From contig JAPUEI010000086.1 in NCBI GenBank assembly GCA_027492675.1, positions 1 through 64,000 on the forward strand: a stretch of DNA of 64,000 bases, written 5' to 3'. Positions 8,100-17,309 of the stretch are shown here, one piece after another. The DNA is from Propionibacteriaceae bacterium (GTDB lineage Bacteria > Actinomycetota > Actinomycetes > Propionibacteriales > Propionibacteriaceae). The notes beneath the pieces are model-generated. The model had not been told where the DNA came from and did not search any database. It saw only the letters and a program-made list of their open reading frames with translations. Within the stretch, counting starts at the first letter, position 1; each line of letters begins with the position of its first letter. The position numbers were made by a program, and so were the translations under genes.

Positions 8100-9260
8100 A
8101 TGAGCACTGTCACCGACCATTTCCGCAGCGTGTTCGGCGAGGAGCCCGAAGGCGTCTGGGAGTCGCCCGGTCGCGTGAACCTCATTGGCGAGCACACCGA
8201 CTACAACAACGGCCTGGTGCTGCCGATCGCGCTGCCGCAACGCACGTACGCCGCCGCCCGTCGCCGCGCCGACGGCCAGGTACGGATGAGCTCGACCTTC
8301 GGCGGACCCGTCATCGAGGTCGCCCTGCACGACATCGCGCCGGGGGTTCCCGCGGGCTGGGGTCGGTACGCGGCGGGCGTGCTCTGGGCCCTGCGCGAGG
8401 CGGGCCATCTCGTCGGCGGCCTCGACATCGCGATCCACTCCGACGTCCCGGTGGGCTCCGGCCTGTCCAGCTCGGCCGCGCTCGAAGGCGCCGTGGCGGC
8501 CGCCGCGAGCGACCTCTTCGGGCTGCACCTGCTGGCCGACGACGACACCCGCGCCCAGCTGGCCACCGTCTGCCAGAAGGCGGAGAACGTCATCGCCGAG
8601 GCGCCCACCGGAGGGATGGACCAGGCGGCCAGCCTGCGGTGCACCGAGGGCCACGCCATCCTGCTCGACTGCCGCAACGGCCACGTCTCCCAGATCCCGT
8701 TCGACCCCGCGCACCACGGTCTGGTCGTGCTGGTCATCGACACGAAGGCTGAGCACACCAACAGCGACGGGCAGTACGGCAACCGGCGCGCGGCCTGCGA
8801 GCGCGCCGCGAAGGTACTCGGCGTGGAGAGCCTCCGCGACGTCCCGTACTCCCACCTGGCCGACGCGCTCCACAAGCTCGAGCACGACCCGGAACTGTTC
8901 CGCCGTACGCAGCACGTGGTGACCGAGATCCAGCGTGTACGGGACACGGTCGAGGCGCTCGAACGCAACGACCTCGCCGAGGTGGGCCTGCTGTTCACGT
9001 CGTCGCACCTCTCGCTGCGCGACGACTTCGAGGTCTCCTGCGACGAGCTCGACGTGGCCGTCGATGCGGCGCTCGCGGCCGGCGCGCTCGGCGCCCGCAT
9101 GACCGGCGGCGGCTTCGGCGGCTCGGCCATCGCGCTCGTACCGAACGCCCTGGTGCCGGCGGTGACGCAGGCGGTCAAGGACAAGTACAAGGCGTGGGAC
9201 TTCGCCGAGCCGGTGTTCTTCCCGGCCGTGCCGGCGGGCGGCGCGCGCCGTACCGAGTGA
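8100..9260 (+). CDS. galK: Galactokinase
   Basis: Galactokinase phosphorylates alpha-D-galactose with ATP, the first committed Leloir step. All GHMP motifs are present: the galactose-binding GRVNLIGEHTDYNNG near the N terminus, the ATP loop PVGSGLSSSAALE, and the third motif GGGFGGSAIAL near the C terminus. At 386 aa it is of normal size. AGCGAAGGGG provides a ribosome site, and TACAGT at 8065-8070 a promoter hexamer with a short leader. Its stop lies one base from the stop of the convergent ADP-ribosylglycohydrolase gene. Confidence 0.94.
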   Translation: MSTVTDHFRSVFGEEPEGVWESPGRVNLIGEHTDYNNGLVLPIALPQRTYAAARRRADGQVRMSSTFGGPVIEVALHDIAPGVPAGWGRYAAGVLWALREAGHLVGGLDIAIHSDVPVGSGLSSSAALEGAVAAAASDLFGLHLLADDDTRAQLATVCQKAENVIAEAPTGGMDQAASLRCTEGHAILLDCRNGHVSQIPFDPAHHGLVVLVIDTKAEHTNSDGQYGNRRAACERAAKVLGVESLRDVPYSHLADALHKLEHDPELFRRTQHVVTEIQRVRDTVEALERNDLAEVGLLFTSSHLSLRDDFEVSCDELDVAVDAALAAGALGARMTGGGFGGSAIALVPNALVPAVTQAVKDKYKAWDFAEPVFFPAVPAGGARRTE

Positions 9261-9261
9261 G

Positions 9262-10218
9262 CTACGGCGCCAGCGCGACCAGACCCTCGTCCGTGAGACC
9301 GGGCCACCCATGTACGGCCCCGCGCCAGCACGCCGGCACGGCTGACGCTCCCCACCGGGCGCCGAGCAGCGCACCGGCGATCGCGGCCACGGTGTCGGTG
9401 TCGTCGCCGATGCGGACGGCGGCGTGGAGGGCTGCCGCTAGGTGGCCGGTGTCCATCGCGAGCGTCTGGGTGACCGCAGCGACCGCCGCCTGCACAGCCT
9501 TGACCGTGTAGCCGTTCGGGGAGAACCGACGACCGGGTACGCGTTCGTGCGTGGGCGACGACGCGTCGGCCAGCCACGTGGTCCACTGCTGCCGGCGCTC
9601 GTCGGGGACCATGTCGAGACCGGCGGTGACGTCGATGACTCCCTCCGCGATCGCGATCCGGATCGCCTCGGACCACAGCACGCACGAGTCCCCGGCCAGC
9701 GGGTCCGCGTGGGTCAGCTCCGCGACCGTACGCGCGGCGTCAGCGCACGCCTCCCGGTCGTCGGGATGGGCCCAGGCGATCGCGGCCGTGCGCATCACGG
9801 CCCCGTTGCCGGCGGAGTGCGCGTGGTACCGCGTGTACGTCACGGCCTCCTCGTGCATGACCCGACTCGTGCCGGTCTCACCACGGTCGAGCCGGCGGCG
9901 CGTCGCACCGAGCACGGCGGCCGTCTGGTTACCGATGTCGGCCGGCCCACCGTCGTACCACTCGAGGAATCCCTCGGCGATCGCGTCGAGCGCCGCCTCG
10001 GTGCGCAGGTCGGCTCCGGTCGCCGCCACTCGCGCGATCGCGACGGCCATCGAGGTGTCGTCGCTCCACTCGCCGGGCGCGAAGTGGCCGAGGCCGCCGC
10101 CGATCATCTCAGCGTGCTCGGAGACGCCGAGGGGGGTGGCGAACTCGTACGGCACGCCGAGGGCATCGCCCACAGCGGTTCCCAGCAGCGCGCCGGCGGA
10201 TCGGTCATGTGTCGTCAT
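9262..10218 (-). CDS. ADP-ribosylglycohydrolase family protein
   Basis: Members of this all-helical family remove ADP-ribose from proteins, nucleic acids or small molecules using two Mg ions. The metal motifs are visible: GTAVGDALG at about 13-21, WSDDTSMA at about 53-60, and the C-terminal GDDTDTVAAIAGALLGA. The 318-aa length is typical for DraG/ARH-like proteins. AGGAGTGACG precedes the ATG at 10218. The start lies inside the end of the upstream LysR gene (14-base overlap), so the two are a translationally coupled pair. The target is unknown: no nitrogenase and no ADP-ribosyltransferase gene is in the window. Confidence 0.87.
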   Translation of the reverse strand: MTTHDRSAGALLGTAVGDALGVPYEFATPLGVSEHAEMIGGGLGHFAPGEWSDDTSMAVAIARVAATGADLRTEAALDAIAEGFLEWYDGGPADIGNQTAAVLGATRRRLDRGETGTSRVMHEEAVTYTRYHAHSAGNGAVMRTAAIAWAHPDDREACADAARTVAELTHADPLAGDSCVLWSEAIRIAIAEGVIDVTAGLDMVPDERRQQWTTWLADASSPTHERVPGRRFSPNGYTVKAVQAAVAAVTQTLAMDTGHLAAALHAAVRIGDDTDTVAAIAGALLGARWGASAVPACWRGAVHGWPGLTDEGLVALAP

Positions 10219-11161
10219 CGTCACTCCTGTCCGCTCCCGAGTCTTGCAGTGCGCCGGGTCGCGGCGACCGCCGGGGTGAGGCGGTCTCGCGGAAAGCGTC
10301 GCCCAACGCCGCCCGGACGGCGTCCAGATCGGCCCGGCCCACCGACGCCGCACGGGTCGCGGTGAACACCTCGCGGGCGGGAGAACCAGGAAGGGGTACG
10401 AGTCGTACAGGCGGCTCCGTCCCCGCCCACAGCAGGTCGGGGAGCATGCCGACGGCGTGGCCGGCTGCGATCAGGCCCACGTGTGCGCTCAGGTCGGCGA
10501 GCTCGAACCGTACGTCGGGCTCGAACCCGGCCGCACGGCACTGCTGGACGGACCACTGCCTCGCCGCCGTACCCTCGGGCTCCATCACCCAGGCCCGGTC
10601 ACGGAGCTCGCGCAGGTGTTCGGCCTTGTCGGACCGCGAAAGCGCCAACCGCATCGGATCGGTGCCGAGTGGCTCGCGGTCGATGTCGTCGGGCCGCGCG
10701 CGGGTGTGGCCGGGGTACTGCTCGGCGACGACGAGGTCGAACGTACGGGCCGCCAGCTCGAACAGACCCGCCTCCGGCGCCAGCTCGCTGATCTCGACGC
10801 GAAGCCCCGGGAGCCGCTCCGCGAGCAGCGTGAGCGCCCGCGGCACGATGGCCTGCGCGGCCGTCTGGAGCACCGCGACCCGTACCGTCGCCAATCCCGC
10901 CTGTACGGACGCCAGCTCGGCCCGCACGGACTCCTCGAGATCCAGCACCCGCGCCGCGTGCGCCGCCAGCACCTCCCCGTGGGGCGTCAGCCGCACCCGC
11001 CGACCGTCCGGCTCCAGCAGCGGCAGCCCGGCCTCCTTCTCGAGCTGCGCGAGCTGCTGCGAGATCGTCGACGGACTGTACGAGAGGGCCTCGGCCACCG
11101 CCGCCAACGTGCCCCGCAGCCGCAGCTCGTGCAGCAGCCGCAACCTCCGCACCTCGAACAT
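10205..11161 (-). CDS. LysR-family transcriptional regulator
   Basis: The 318-aa protein has the N-terminal winged HTH of LysR regulators at about residues 1-60 (LHELRLRGTLAAVAEALSYS, then STISQQLAQLEKEAGLPLLE) and a periplasmic-binding-like effector domain from about 90. GGGGGAGTC precedes the ATG at 11161. It is divergent from putA across a 253-base gap containing a TTGGCAAGG palindrome array, so autoregulation and control of putA are natural guesses. Its stop overlaps the ADP-ribosylglycohydrolase start. The C terminus ends in an Asp-rich tail (SDDDDT). The effector is unknown; ArgP/LysG-type amino-acid sensing is possible but not shown. Confidence 0.88.
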   Translation of the reverse strand: MFEVRRLRLLHELRLRGTLAAVAEALSYSPSTISQQLAQLEKEAGLPLLEPDGRRVRLTPHGEVLAAHAARVLDLEESVRAELASVQAGLATVRVAVLQTAAQAIVPRALTLLAERLPGLRVEISELAPEAGLFELAARTFDLVVAEQYPGHTRARPDDIDREPLGTDPMRLALSRSDKAEHLRELRDRAWVMEPEGTAARQWSVQQCRAAGFEPDVRFELADLSAHVGLIAAGHAVGMLPDLLWAGTEPPVRLVPLPGSPAREVFTATRAASVGRADLDAVRAALGDAFRETASPRRSPRPGALQDSGADRSDDDDT

Positions 11162-11242
11162 GACTCCCCCGATCCCACGCTCAGCACTCCGGCCAGGACT
11201 CGCCCTACCGATTCCCACCCGCGCTCGCCAGCCCCCCGACGT

Positions 11243-11309
11243 GCTTGGCAAGGCGAGACGCGCTTGGCAAGGTGTCGGCGCCTTGCCAAGAGCGTGTTCC
11301 CTTGCCAAG
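11243..11309. repeat. 19-bp-phased TTGGCAAGG/CCTTGCCAA array between lysR and putA
   Basis: GCTTGGCAAGG starts at 11243 and 11262, and CCTTGCCAAG at 11281 and 11300. All four steps are exactly 19 bp. The middle pair forms a perfect 10-bp inverted repeat with an 8-base loop (11263-11290). The array lies in the divergent lysR-putA promoter region, where it could be an operator for the LysR protein or a structured leader. The two-forward, two-reverse design also matches arrays A, B and H elsewhere, which argues that it may be a general repeat type. Confidence 0.85.
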
Positions 11310-11414
11310 CTCGCGATACATCGATGCGGACGAAGAATACTCCTCGATAACAATCGCTTTTCACGAATGGTTGCAGCGCGGGAGACTGAGGCGAATCGAC
11401 AGAAGGGCTTCGCC

Positions 11415-14400
11415 ATGTCCGCTGACACCCAGAAGGCTTACGAGCCACGCACCGCAGAGCTGGCACAGCTCGCCGACGCCGCGATCGAGCAGGTCCGCAC
11501 CTGGCTGGTCGCCAGCCGTGACATCACGCCTGACCCCGCCGCAGCTCTCCTGGCCGACGTCCTCCGCGACCCGAACGGCCTGGACTTCACGGTCGGGTTC
11601 GTCGACGGCGTCGTGCGTCCCGAGGACCTGCACGTGGCCGCCCGCGCCCTCCACGAGCTGACGCCGATCATCCCGAAGTTCCTGCCCTGGCACCTGAAGA
11701 CGGCGGTACGCGTCGGGGCCGCGCTCGCTCCCGTACTGCCCGGCATCGTCGTGCCGACCTCCCGCCGCGTGCTGCGCCACATGGTGCGCCACCTCATCGT
11801 CGACGCCACCGACGACCGGCTCGGCGACGCGATCTCGAAGCTCCGCCGCGACGGCGTACGACTCAACGTCAACCTCCTGGGCGAGGCCATCCTCGGCGAG
11901 TCCGAGGCCGCGCGCCGGCTCGGCGGCACCCGCCGGCTGATGGAGCGCGAGGACGTCGACTACGTGTCGATCAAGGTCTCCGCGACCGTCGCGCCGCACA
12001 GCCCGTGGGCCTTCGACGAGGCCGTCGCGCACGCCGTGAAGGCGCTGCTGCCGCTGTACGGAATCGCCTCCGACAAGGGCACGTTCATCAACCTCGACAT
12101 GGAGGAGTACAAGGACCTCGACCTCACGATCGCGGTCTTCACGACGCTGCTGGACCGCCCCGAGTTCACGAACCTGAGCGCCGGGATCGTGCTCCAGGCG
12201 TACCTCCCCGATGCCCTTGGCGCCATGGTCCGGCTGCAGGAATGGGCCTCGGCGCGCGTGGCGGCGGGCGGTGCGCCGATCAAGGTGCGCGTCGTCAAGG
12301 GCGCCAACCTGCCGATGGAGACCGTCGACGCCGAGGTCCACGGGTGGCCGCTGGCCACCTGGCCGACCAAGCAGGCCAGCGACGCGTCGTACAAGGCGGT
12401 GCTCGACTACGCGCTGCGCCCCGAGCACACGAGCTCTGTACGGATCGGGGTCGCGGGCCACAACCTGTTCGACATCGCGCTGGCGCTGCTGCTGTCGCGG
12501 CAGCGGGGCGTCGCGGAGGGGATCGACATCGAGATGCTGCTTGGCATGGCGACGGCGCAGGCCGAGGTCGTACGCCGCGACGCGGGCTCGATCCTGCTGT
12601 ACACCCCGGTCGTGCACCCGGCCGAGTTCGACGTCGCGATCGCGTACCTGATCCGCCGCCTCGAGGAGGGCGCCTCCAGCGAGAACTTCATGTCGGCGGT
12701 CTTCGACCTCGATGATCCGGCCATGTTCGCCCGCGAGCGCGACCGCTTCCTCGCCGCGGTCGCCGCGATGCCGACCGAGGTCCCGCCGTCGAACCGCGTG
12801 CAGGACCGCACTGCCCGGGTCCCTGAGGAGCCTGTCGGCGACGCCGATCGGCGTCTCGAAGGGCCCTTCATCAACACCCCCGACACCGACCCGGCGATCG
12901 CGGCGAACCGCGCGTGGGGCGACGCCATCCGGGGCCGCATGGAGCACTCGACGCTCGGCACCGCGATCACGCACGTCGGCGACGCCACCGCGCTCGATGC
13001 CCTGGTCGCGCGCACCGTCGAGGCCGGCGCTGCCTGGCGCGATCTGCCCGTCGCCGAGCGCGTACGGATCCTGCACGCCGCCGGCGAGGCCCTCGAAGCC
13101 CACCGCGCCGACCTGCTCGAGGTCATGGGCGCCGAGTGCGGCAAGGTGCTCGAGCAGGGCGACCCCGAGGTCTCCGAGGCGATCGACTTCGCGCACTACT
13201 ACGCGGCGTCTGCGACGGCGTTGCACGAGGTCGACGGCGCGCGTCCCCGCCCCGTACAGCTCACCGTCGTCACCCCTCCCTGGAACTTCCCGGTCGCGAT
13301 CCCGGCCGGCTCGACGCTGGCCGCTCTCGCCGCCGGCTCGCCGGTGATCATCAAGCCGGCCGCTCAGGCACGCCGCTGCGGCCAGGTCATGGTCGAGGCG
13401 CTCTGGGAGGCGGGCGTGCCGCGCGACGTCCTGGCATGCGTCGCCCTCGACGAGCGCTCGCTCGGCACGCAGCTCGTCAGCGACTCCCGCGTGGAGCGGG
13501 TGATCCTGACGGGGTCGTACGAGACGGCGTCCCTGTTCCGTTCGTTCCGGCCCGAGCTCGCGCTGTTGGCCGAGACCAGCGGCAAGAACGCGATCATCGT
13601 CACCCCGAGCGCCGACCTCGACCTCGCGGCCAAGGACACCATCTACTCGGCATTCGGCCACGCCGGCCAGAAGTGCTCGGCGGCCTCGCTCGTGGTGCTC
13701 GTCGGCTCGGTCGCCACGTCCGAGCGGTTCCGCAGGCAGCTGGTCGACGCCGTGTCGGCGTACGCGGTCGGCATGCCATGGGACGCCTCGACGCGCATCG
13801 GCCCGCTCATCGGCCCGGCGGACGGCAAGCTGCTGTCCGCGCTCACGACCATCGAGCCCGGACAGTCGTGGCTGGTCGCGCCGGAGAAGCTCGACGCCGA
13901 CGGCACCCTGTGGCGCCCCGGCATCCGCGACGGCGTGCAGCGCGGTTCGGAGTTCCACCGCGTCGAGTACTTCGGGCCCGTCCTCGGCATCATGACCGCC
14001 GCCACGCTCGACGAGGCGATCGCCATCGTCAACGAGGTGGAGTACGGGCTGACGACCGGCCTCCACTCGCTCGACGAGGCCGAGATCGCGCAGTGGCTGG
14101 CGACGATCCAGGCCGGCAACCTGTACGTCAACCGCGGCACCACCGGCGCCATCGTGCAGCGCCAGCCTTTCGGTGGCTGGAAGAAGTCCGTCGTCGGTGC
14201 CGGCTGGAAGGCCGGAGGCCCTAACTACCTGTACGGCCTCACTGACTGGGCCGACTCGCCGACCTCGGCGACCCTCGCGACGACGGAGGCCCCCGCGGTG
14301 ACCGCCGCCAAGGCTGCCGGTGCCTCGGACGGCGACGTCGCCTGGCTGGCCGCCGCCCTGGCGACCGACCAGGCCGTGTGGGCCGAGGAGTTCGGCGTCG

Positions 14401-14870
14401 TACGGGACGTGTCCGGGCTGGTGCGCGAGCAGAACGCGTTCCGCTACCAGGCCGTGCCGGTGACCGTACGGTTCGGCGCCGGCCGCGCCGTCGAGCTGCT
14501 GCGGGTCGCCGCGGCGGGTCTGCGTGCCGGCTCGCGGCTCACCGTGAGCGCGGAGCAGTGGGCGCCCGGCGTGGAGTCGTACCTTGTCAGCGCGGGAGCC
14601 ACCTGCGTGACGGAGGACGAGGCCGCCTGGGCGAGGCGCGCGGGCGCGATGACTTCGACGGGTGGGCGGATCCGCCTGGTGGGCGCAGAGGTCGCGGCGA
14701 CCGCGGCGGCGACGGGCGGCTCGCCCGATGTCGCCCTGTACACGCACCCGGTCGTCGGGGCCGGTCGTGTCGAGTTGTTGACCTTCCTGCGGGAGCAGGC
14801 CGTCTGCATCACGGCTCACAGGTTCGGCACGCCACGCCACTACGCCGTTCCCGCGCTGCTGCCCGCTTGA
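11415..14870 (+). CDS. putA: Bifunctional proline dehydrogenase / P5C dehydrogenase
   Basis: PutA oxidises proline to glutamate in two steps, first FAD- and then NAD-linked. The proline dehydrogenase barrel covers roughly residues 80-440 and ends with the substrate motif YLIRRLEEG (about 409-417). The aldehyde dehydrogenase domain follows, with PPWNFP (about 620-625), Glu720 in LAETSGKN and the nucleophile Cys754 in GQKCSAAS. There is no N-terminal ribbon-helix-helix DNA-binding domain, so this PutA is not its own repressor. The C-terminal region of about 190 residues has no catalytic motif; similar tails occur in larger PutA proteins. At 1151 aa it matches long trifunctional-like or type B forms. 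It is divergent from the LysR gene, the likely regulator. Confidence 0.95.
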   Translation: MSADTQKAYEPRTAELAQLADAAIEQVRTWLVASRDITPDPAAALLADVLRDPNGLDFTVGFVDGVVRPEDLHVAARALHELTPIIPKFLPWHLKTAVRVGAALAPVLPGIVVPTSRRVLRHMVRHLIVDATDDRLGDAISKLRRDGVRLNVNLLGEAILGESEAARRLGGTRRLMEREDVDYVSIKVSATVAPHSPWAFDEAVAHAVKALLPLYGIASDKGTFINLDMEEYKDLDLTIAVFTTLLDRPEFTNLSAGIVLQAYLPDALGAMVRLQEWASARVAAGGAPIKVRVVKGANLPMETVDAEVHGWPLATWPTKQASDASYKAVLDYALRPEHTSSVRIGVAGHNLFDIALALLLSRQRGVAEGIDIEMLLGMATAQAEVVRRDAGSILLYTPVVHPAEFDVAIAYLIRRLEEGASSENFMSAVFDLDDPAMFARERDRFLAAVAAMPTEVPPSNRVQDRTARVPEEPVGDADRRLEGPFINTPDTDPAIAANRAWGDAIRGRMEHSTLGTAITHVGDATALDALVARTVEAGAAWRDLPVAERVRILHAAGEALEAHRADLLEVMGAECGKVLEQGDPEVSEAIDFAHYYAASATALHEVDGARPRPVQLTVVTPPWNFPVAIPAGSTLAALAAGSPVIIKPAAQARRCGQVMVEALWEAGVPRDVLACVALDERSLGTQLVSDSRVERVILTGSYETASLFRSFRPELALLAETSGKNAIIVTPSADLDLAAKDTIYSAFGHAGQKCSAASLVVLVGSVATSERFRRQLVDAVSAYAVGMPWDASTRIGPLIGPADGKLLSALTTIEPGQSWLVAPEKLDADGTLWRPGIRDGVQRGSEFHRVEYFGPVLGIMTAATLDEAIAIVNEVEYGLTTGLHSLDEAEIAQWLATIQAGNLYVNRGTTGAIVQRQPFGGWKKSVVGAGWKAGGPNYLYGLTDWADSPTSATLATTEAPAVTAAKAAGASDGDVAWLAAALATDQAVWAEEFGVVRDVSGLVREQNAFRYQAVPVTVRFGAGRAVELLRVAAAGLRAGSRLTVSAEQWAPGVESYLVSAGATCVTEDEAAWARRAGAMTSTGGRIRLVGAEVAATAAATGGSPDVALYTHPVVGAGRVELLTFLREQAVCITAHRFGTPRHYAVPALLPA

Positions 14871-14917
14871 GAAACATCTCCCTGAGATTTTCCTGAACGC
14901 CGTTCTTATGTAACGAT

Positions 14918-15583
14918 GTGCACGTGCCTTTGAGCCTTCCGTTGCGGCTAGCCGCCTCGCTGATCGCCGCGATCGCCGCGGCGACCGGCAGCGCGACGTC
15001 CGCGCCGGTAGCGCCCACCGAGCAGCCCGCCGCGGCCGTACGGTCGGTGTCCTCGGAGACGTACGACCGCAGTTCCGATCGTGTGACGGTTGATGTCGAC
15101 GCCGAGGTCGGTGCGCGCGACGGGGCGTTGTCCGCGCAGGCCGCTGAGATCAGCAAGGCATCGGACGCAGCCAAGGCCGCGGCCGCCGCCAAGGCAGCCG
15201 CGGACGCGAAGGCAGCCGCAGATGCGAAGGCCGCAGCCGCCAAGGTGGCCGCCGCGAAGGTCACCGTCGTGGTGGATCCGGGCAGCGCCCGCGACATCGC
15301 CCGCCAGATGATGCTCGCCAACTATGGCTGGGGCGACGACCAGTTCGTGTGCTTCGACAAGATCATCACGCAGGAGTCTGGCTGGAACGTGAGCGCGACG
15401 AACAAGAGTTCAGGCGCGTACGGGATCCCGCAGGCTCTTCCTGGCAGCAAGATGGCGTCCGCCGGTGCCGACTGGCAGACCAACCCCGCCACGCAGATCA
15501 AATGGGCGCTCGGCTACGTACAGTCCCGCTACGGCACCCCGTGCGGCGCGTGGTCGTTCAAGCTCGCCCACGGCTGGTACTGA
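14918..15583 (+). CDS. Secreted transglycosylase-like protein with Ala/Lys-rich linker
   Basis: A signal peptide (about residues 1-30, hydrophobic core LAASLIAAIAAATGSATSA) is followed by a disordered segment and an Ala/Lys/Asp helix-rich linker (about 84-115, repeats of AKAAAD). The C-terminal domain (about 125-221) carries a probable catalytic Glu153 in ITQESGWN and ends in GAWSFKLAHGWY, typical of SLT/RPF-like peptidoglycan-cleaving domains of actinobacteria. It should act in the cell wall. The start is a GTG at 14918, with an alternative GTG at 14924. The TATGTAACGAT stretch just upstream suggests a leaderless or very short leader transcript. Confidence 0.82.
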   Translation: MHVPLSLPLRLAASLIAAIAAATGSATSAPVAPTEQPAAAVRSVSSETYDRSSDRVTVDVDAEVGARDGALSAQAAEISKASDAAKAAAAAKAAADAKAAADAKAAAAKVAAAKVTVVVDPGSARDIARQMMLANYGWGDDQFVCFDKIITQESGWNVSATNKSSGAYGIPQALPGSKMASAGADWQTNPATQIKWALGYVQSRYGTPCGAWSFKLAHGWY

Positions 15584-15634
15584 CCCAATTCCGTTGGGCC
15601 GTCGGGCGGGCACCCCTGTAGCCTCGCCTCAATC

Positions 15635-17287
15635 ATGAGCACCCTTGTCGCCCGTAGCCTCGCCGCCGGGCACGGCGCCCGCACGCTCTTCACCGACCTC
15701 GACCTCGTCGTCGCTCCTGGCGACGTCGTCGGACTGGTCGGTGCGAACGGTGCCGGGAAGTCGACGCTGCTGCGGATGCTGGCCGGGCTGGCGCGACCCG
15801 ACAGCGGCGAGATCGTACGGTCCCCCGCCTCGTCGATCGTCGGCTACCTCCCGCAGGAGCCGGAGCGGCGTCCGGGCGAGACGGTGCTCGAGTTCCTGGG
15901 GCGGCGTACGGGCGTGACGGTCGCCCAGGCCGACCTCGACGTCGCGAGCCACGCGCTCGCGAGCGGCGATCTGGTCGACGGCGTGCCCGCCGACGATGCG
16001 TACAGCGCAGCCCTCGACCGCTGGCTCGCCCTCGGCGGCGCTGATCTGGACAGCCGCGCGGGAGCGGTGGTCGACGACCTGGGTCTGAGCGTCGAGCTCG
16101 ACCGGCCGATGACCGAGCTCTCGGGCGGCCAGGCCGCGCGGGCCGGCCTGGCGTCACTGCTGCTCAGCCGCTACGACGTGTTCCTGCTCGACGAGCCGAC
16201 CAACGACCTCGACCTGGACGGGCTCGCGCGGCTCGAGGACTTCGTCACCTCCCTGCGCGCCGGCGTCGTCGTCGTGAGCCACGACCGCGAGTTCCTGGCC
16301 CGTACGGTGAACCGGGTCGTCGAGCTCGACCTCGCGCAGCAGAAGATCGGCGTGTACGGGGGTGGCTACGGCGCGTACCTCGAGGAGCGCGAGGTCGCGA
16401 AGAGGCACGCGCGCGAGGAGTACGAGGAGTACGAGGACCGGCGTTCCTCCTTGACCGACCGCGCGCGGATGCAGCGGGCGTGGATGGACAAGGGCGTGCG
16501 CAACGCCGTGCGCAAGTCCAAGGACCCCGACAAGTTCATCAAGCACCACAACAAGGACTCGGCCGAGAAGCAGGCGGCGAAGGCCAAGCAGACCGACCGG
16601 CTGCTGGAGCGGCTGGAGGTCGTCGAGGAGCCGCGCAAGGAGTGGAAGCTCCAGATGGAGATCGCGGTCGCGCCGCGGGCCGGCGCGGTGGTGGCGACGG
16701 CGCGCGAGGTGGTCGTACGACGGGGCTCGTTCACGTTGGGCCCCGTGACGCTGCAGATCGACTGGGCCGACCGTGCGGCGATCACCGGTCCGAACGGGTC
16801 CGGCAAGTCGACGCTGCTCGCGGTGCTGCTGGGTCGGCTGGCTCCTGACGAGGGCGCCGTGAGCCTGGGTTCCTCGGTCGTGGTCGGCGAGATCGACCAG
16901 GCGAGGTCGCTGTTCGACGGCCACGAGGCGTTGCGCCAGGCGTTCGCGGCGCAGGTGCCGGACTGGTCGGACGCCGACGTACGAACGCTGCTCGCGAAGT
17001 ACGCGCTCGGGGCCGCGCACGTGGAGCGGCCGGCGTCGTCGCTGTCACCGGGCGAGCGGACGCGGGCCGCATTGGCGCTGCTGCAGGCACGCGGGGTGAA
17101 CCTGCTGGTGCTCGACGAACCCACCAACCACCTCGATCTGCCGGCGATCGAACAACTCGAGCAGGCCCTCGACTCGTACCCCGGCACCCTCCTCCTGGTC
17201 ACCCACGACCGCCGCCTGCTCGACGCCGTCCACCTCACGCGGCGGTTCGCCGTCGATGAGGGCACGGTCACGGAGATCGAGGCCTGA
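15635..17287 (+). CDS. ABC-F family ATPase, ribosome-associated
   Basis: This 550-aa protein has two ATP-binding cassettes and no membrane domain, the hallmark of ABC-F translation factors. The first Walker A is GANGAGKST (about 38-46) with signature LSGGQ and LLDEPTNDLD. The second is GPNGSGKST (about 388-396) with signature LSPGE and VLDEPTNHLD. Between them is the charged inter-domain linker (about 240-350), which contacts the ribosome in known members. Such proteins either tune translation or protect against ribosome-targeting antibiotics; the sequence does not decide which. TAGCCT at 15619-15624 gives a leader of only about four bases. Confidence 0.9.
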   Translation: MSTLVARSLAAGHGARTLFTDLDLVVAPGDVVGLVGANGAGKSTLLRMLAGLARPDSGEIVRSPASSIVGYLPQEPERRPGETVLEFLGRRTGVTVAQADLDVASHALASGDLVDGVPADDAYSAALDRWLALGGADLDSRAGAVVDDLGLSVELDRPMTELSGGQAARAGLASLLLSRYDVFLLDEPTNDLDLDGLARLEDFVTSLRAGVVVVSHDREFLARTVNRVVELDLAQQKIGVYGGGYGAYLEEREVAKRHAREEYEEYEDRRSSLTDRARMQRAWMDKGVRNAVRKSKDPDKFIKHHNKDSAEKQAAKAKQTDRLLERLEVVEEPRKEWKLQMEIAVAPRAGAVVATAREVVVRRGSFTLGPVTLQIDWADRAAITGPNGSGKSTLLAVLLGRLAPDEGAVSLGSSVVVGEIDQARSLFDGHEALRQAFAAQVPDWSDADVRTLLAKYALGAAHVERPASSLSPGERTRAALALLQARGVNLLVLDEPTNHLDLPAIEQLEQALDSYPGTLLLVTHDRRLLDAVHLTRRFAVDEGTVTEIEA

Positions 17288-17309
17288 GCAGGATTCGTAC
17301 AGTGTGGGC

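Noticed and set aside
11361-14840. 1159-codon minus-strand frame opposite putA
   Set aside because: Low-complexity Arg/Gly/Asp-rich translation without motifs, whereas the plus strand encodes a full PutA.
14918-15583. Resuscitation-promoting factor Rpf as a specific name
   Set aside because: The Glu-containing motif and wall-targeted layout fit a transglycosylase, but the characteristic Rpf core could not be confirmed by eye, so the general name was kept.
15635-17287. Antibiotic-resistance ABC-F with a named drug
   Set aside because: The ABC-F plan is clear, but the linker that decides specificity cannot be assigned without alignment, so no resistance claim is made.
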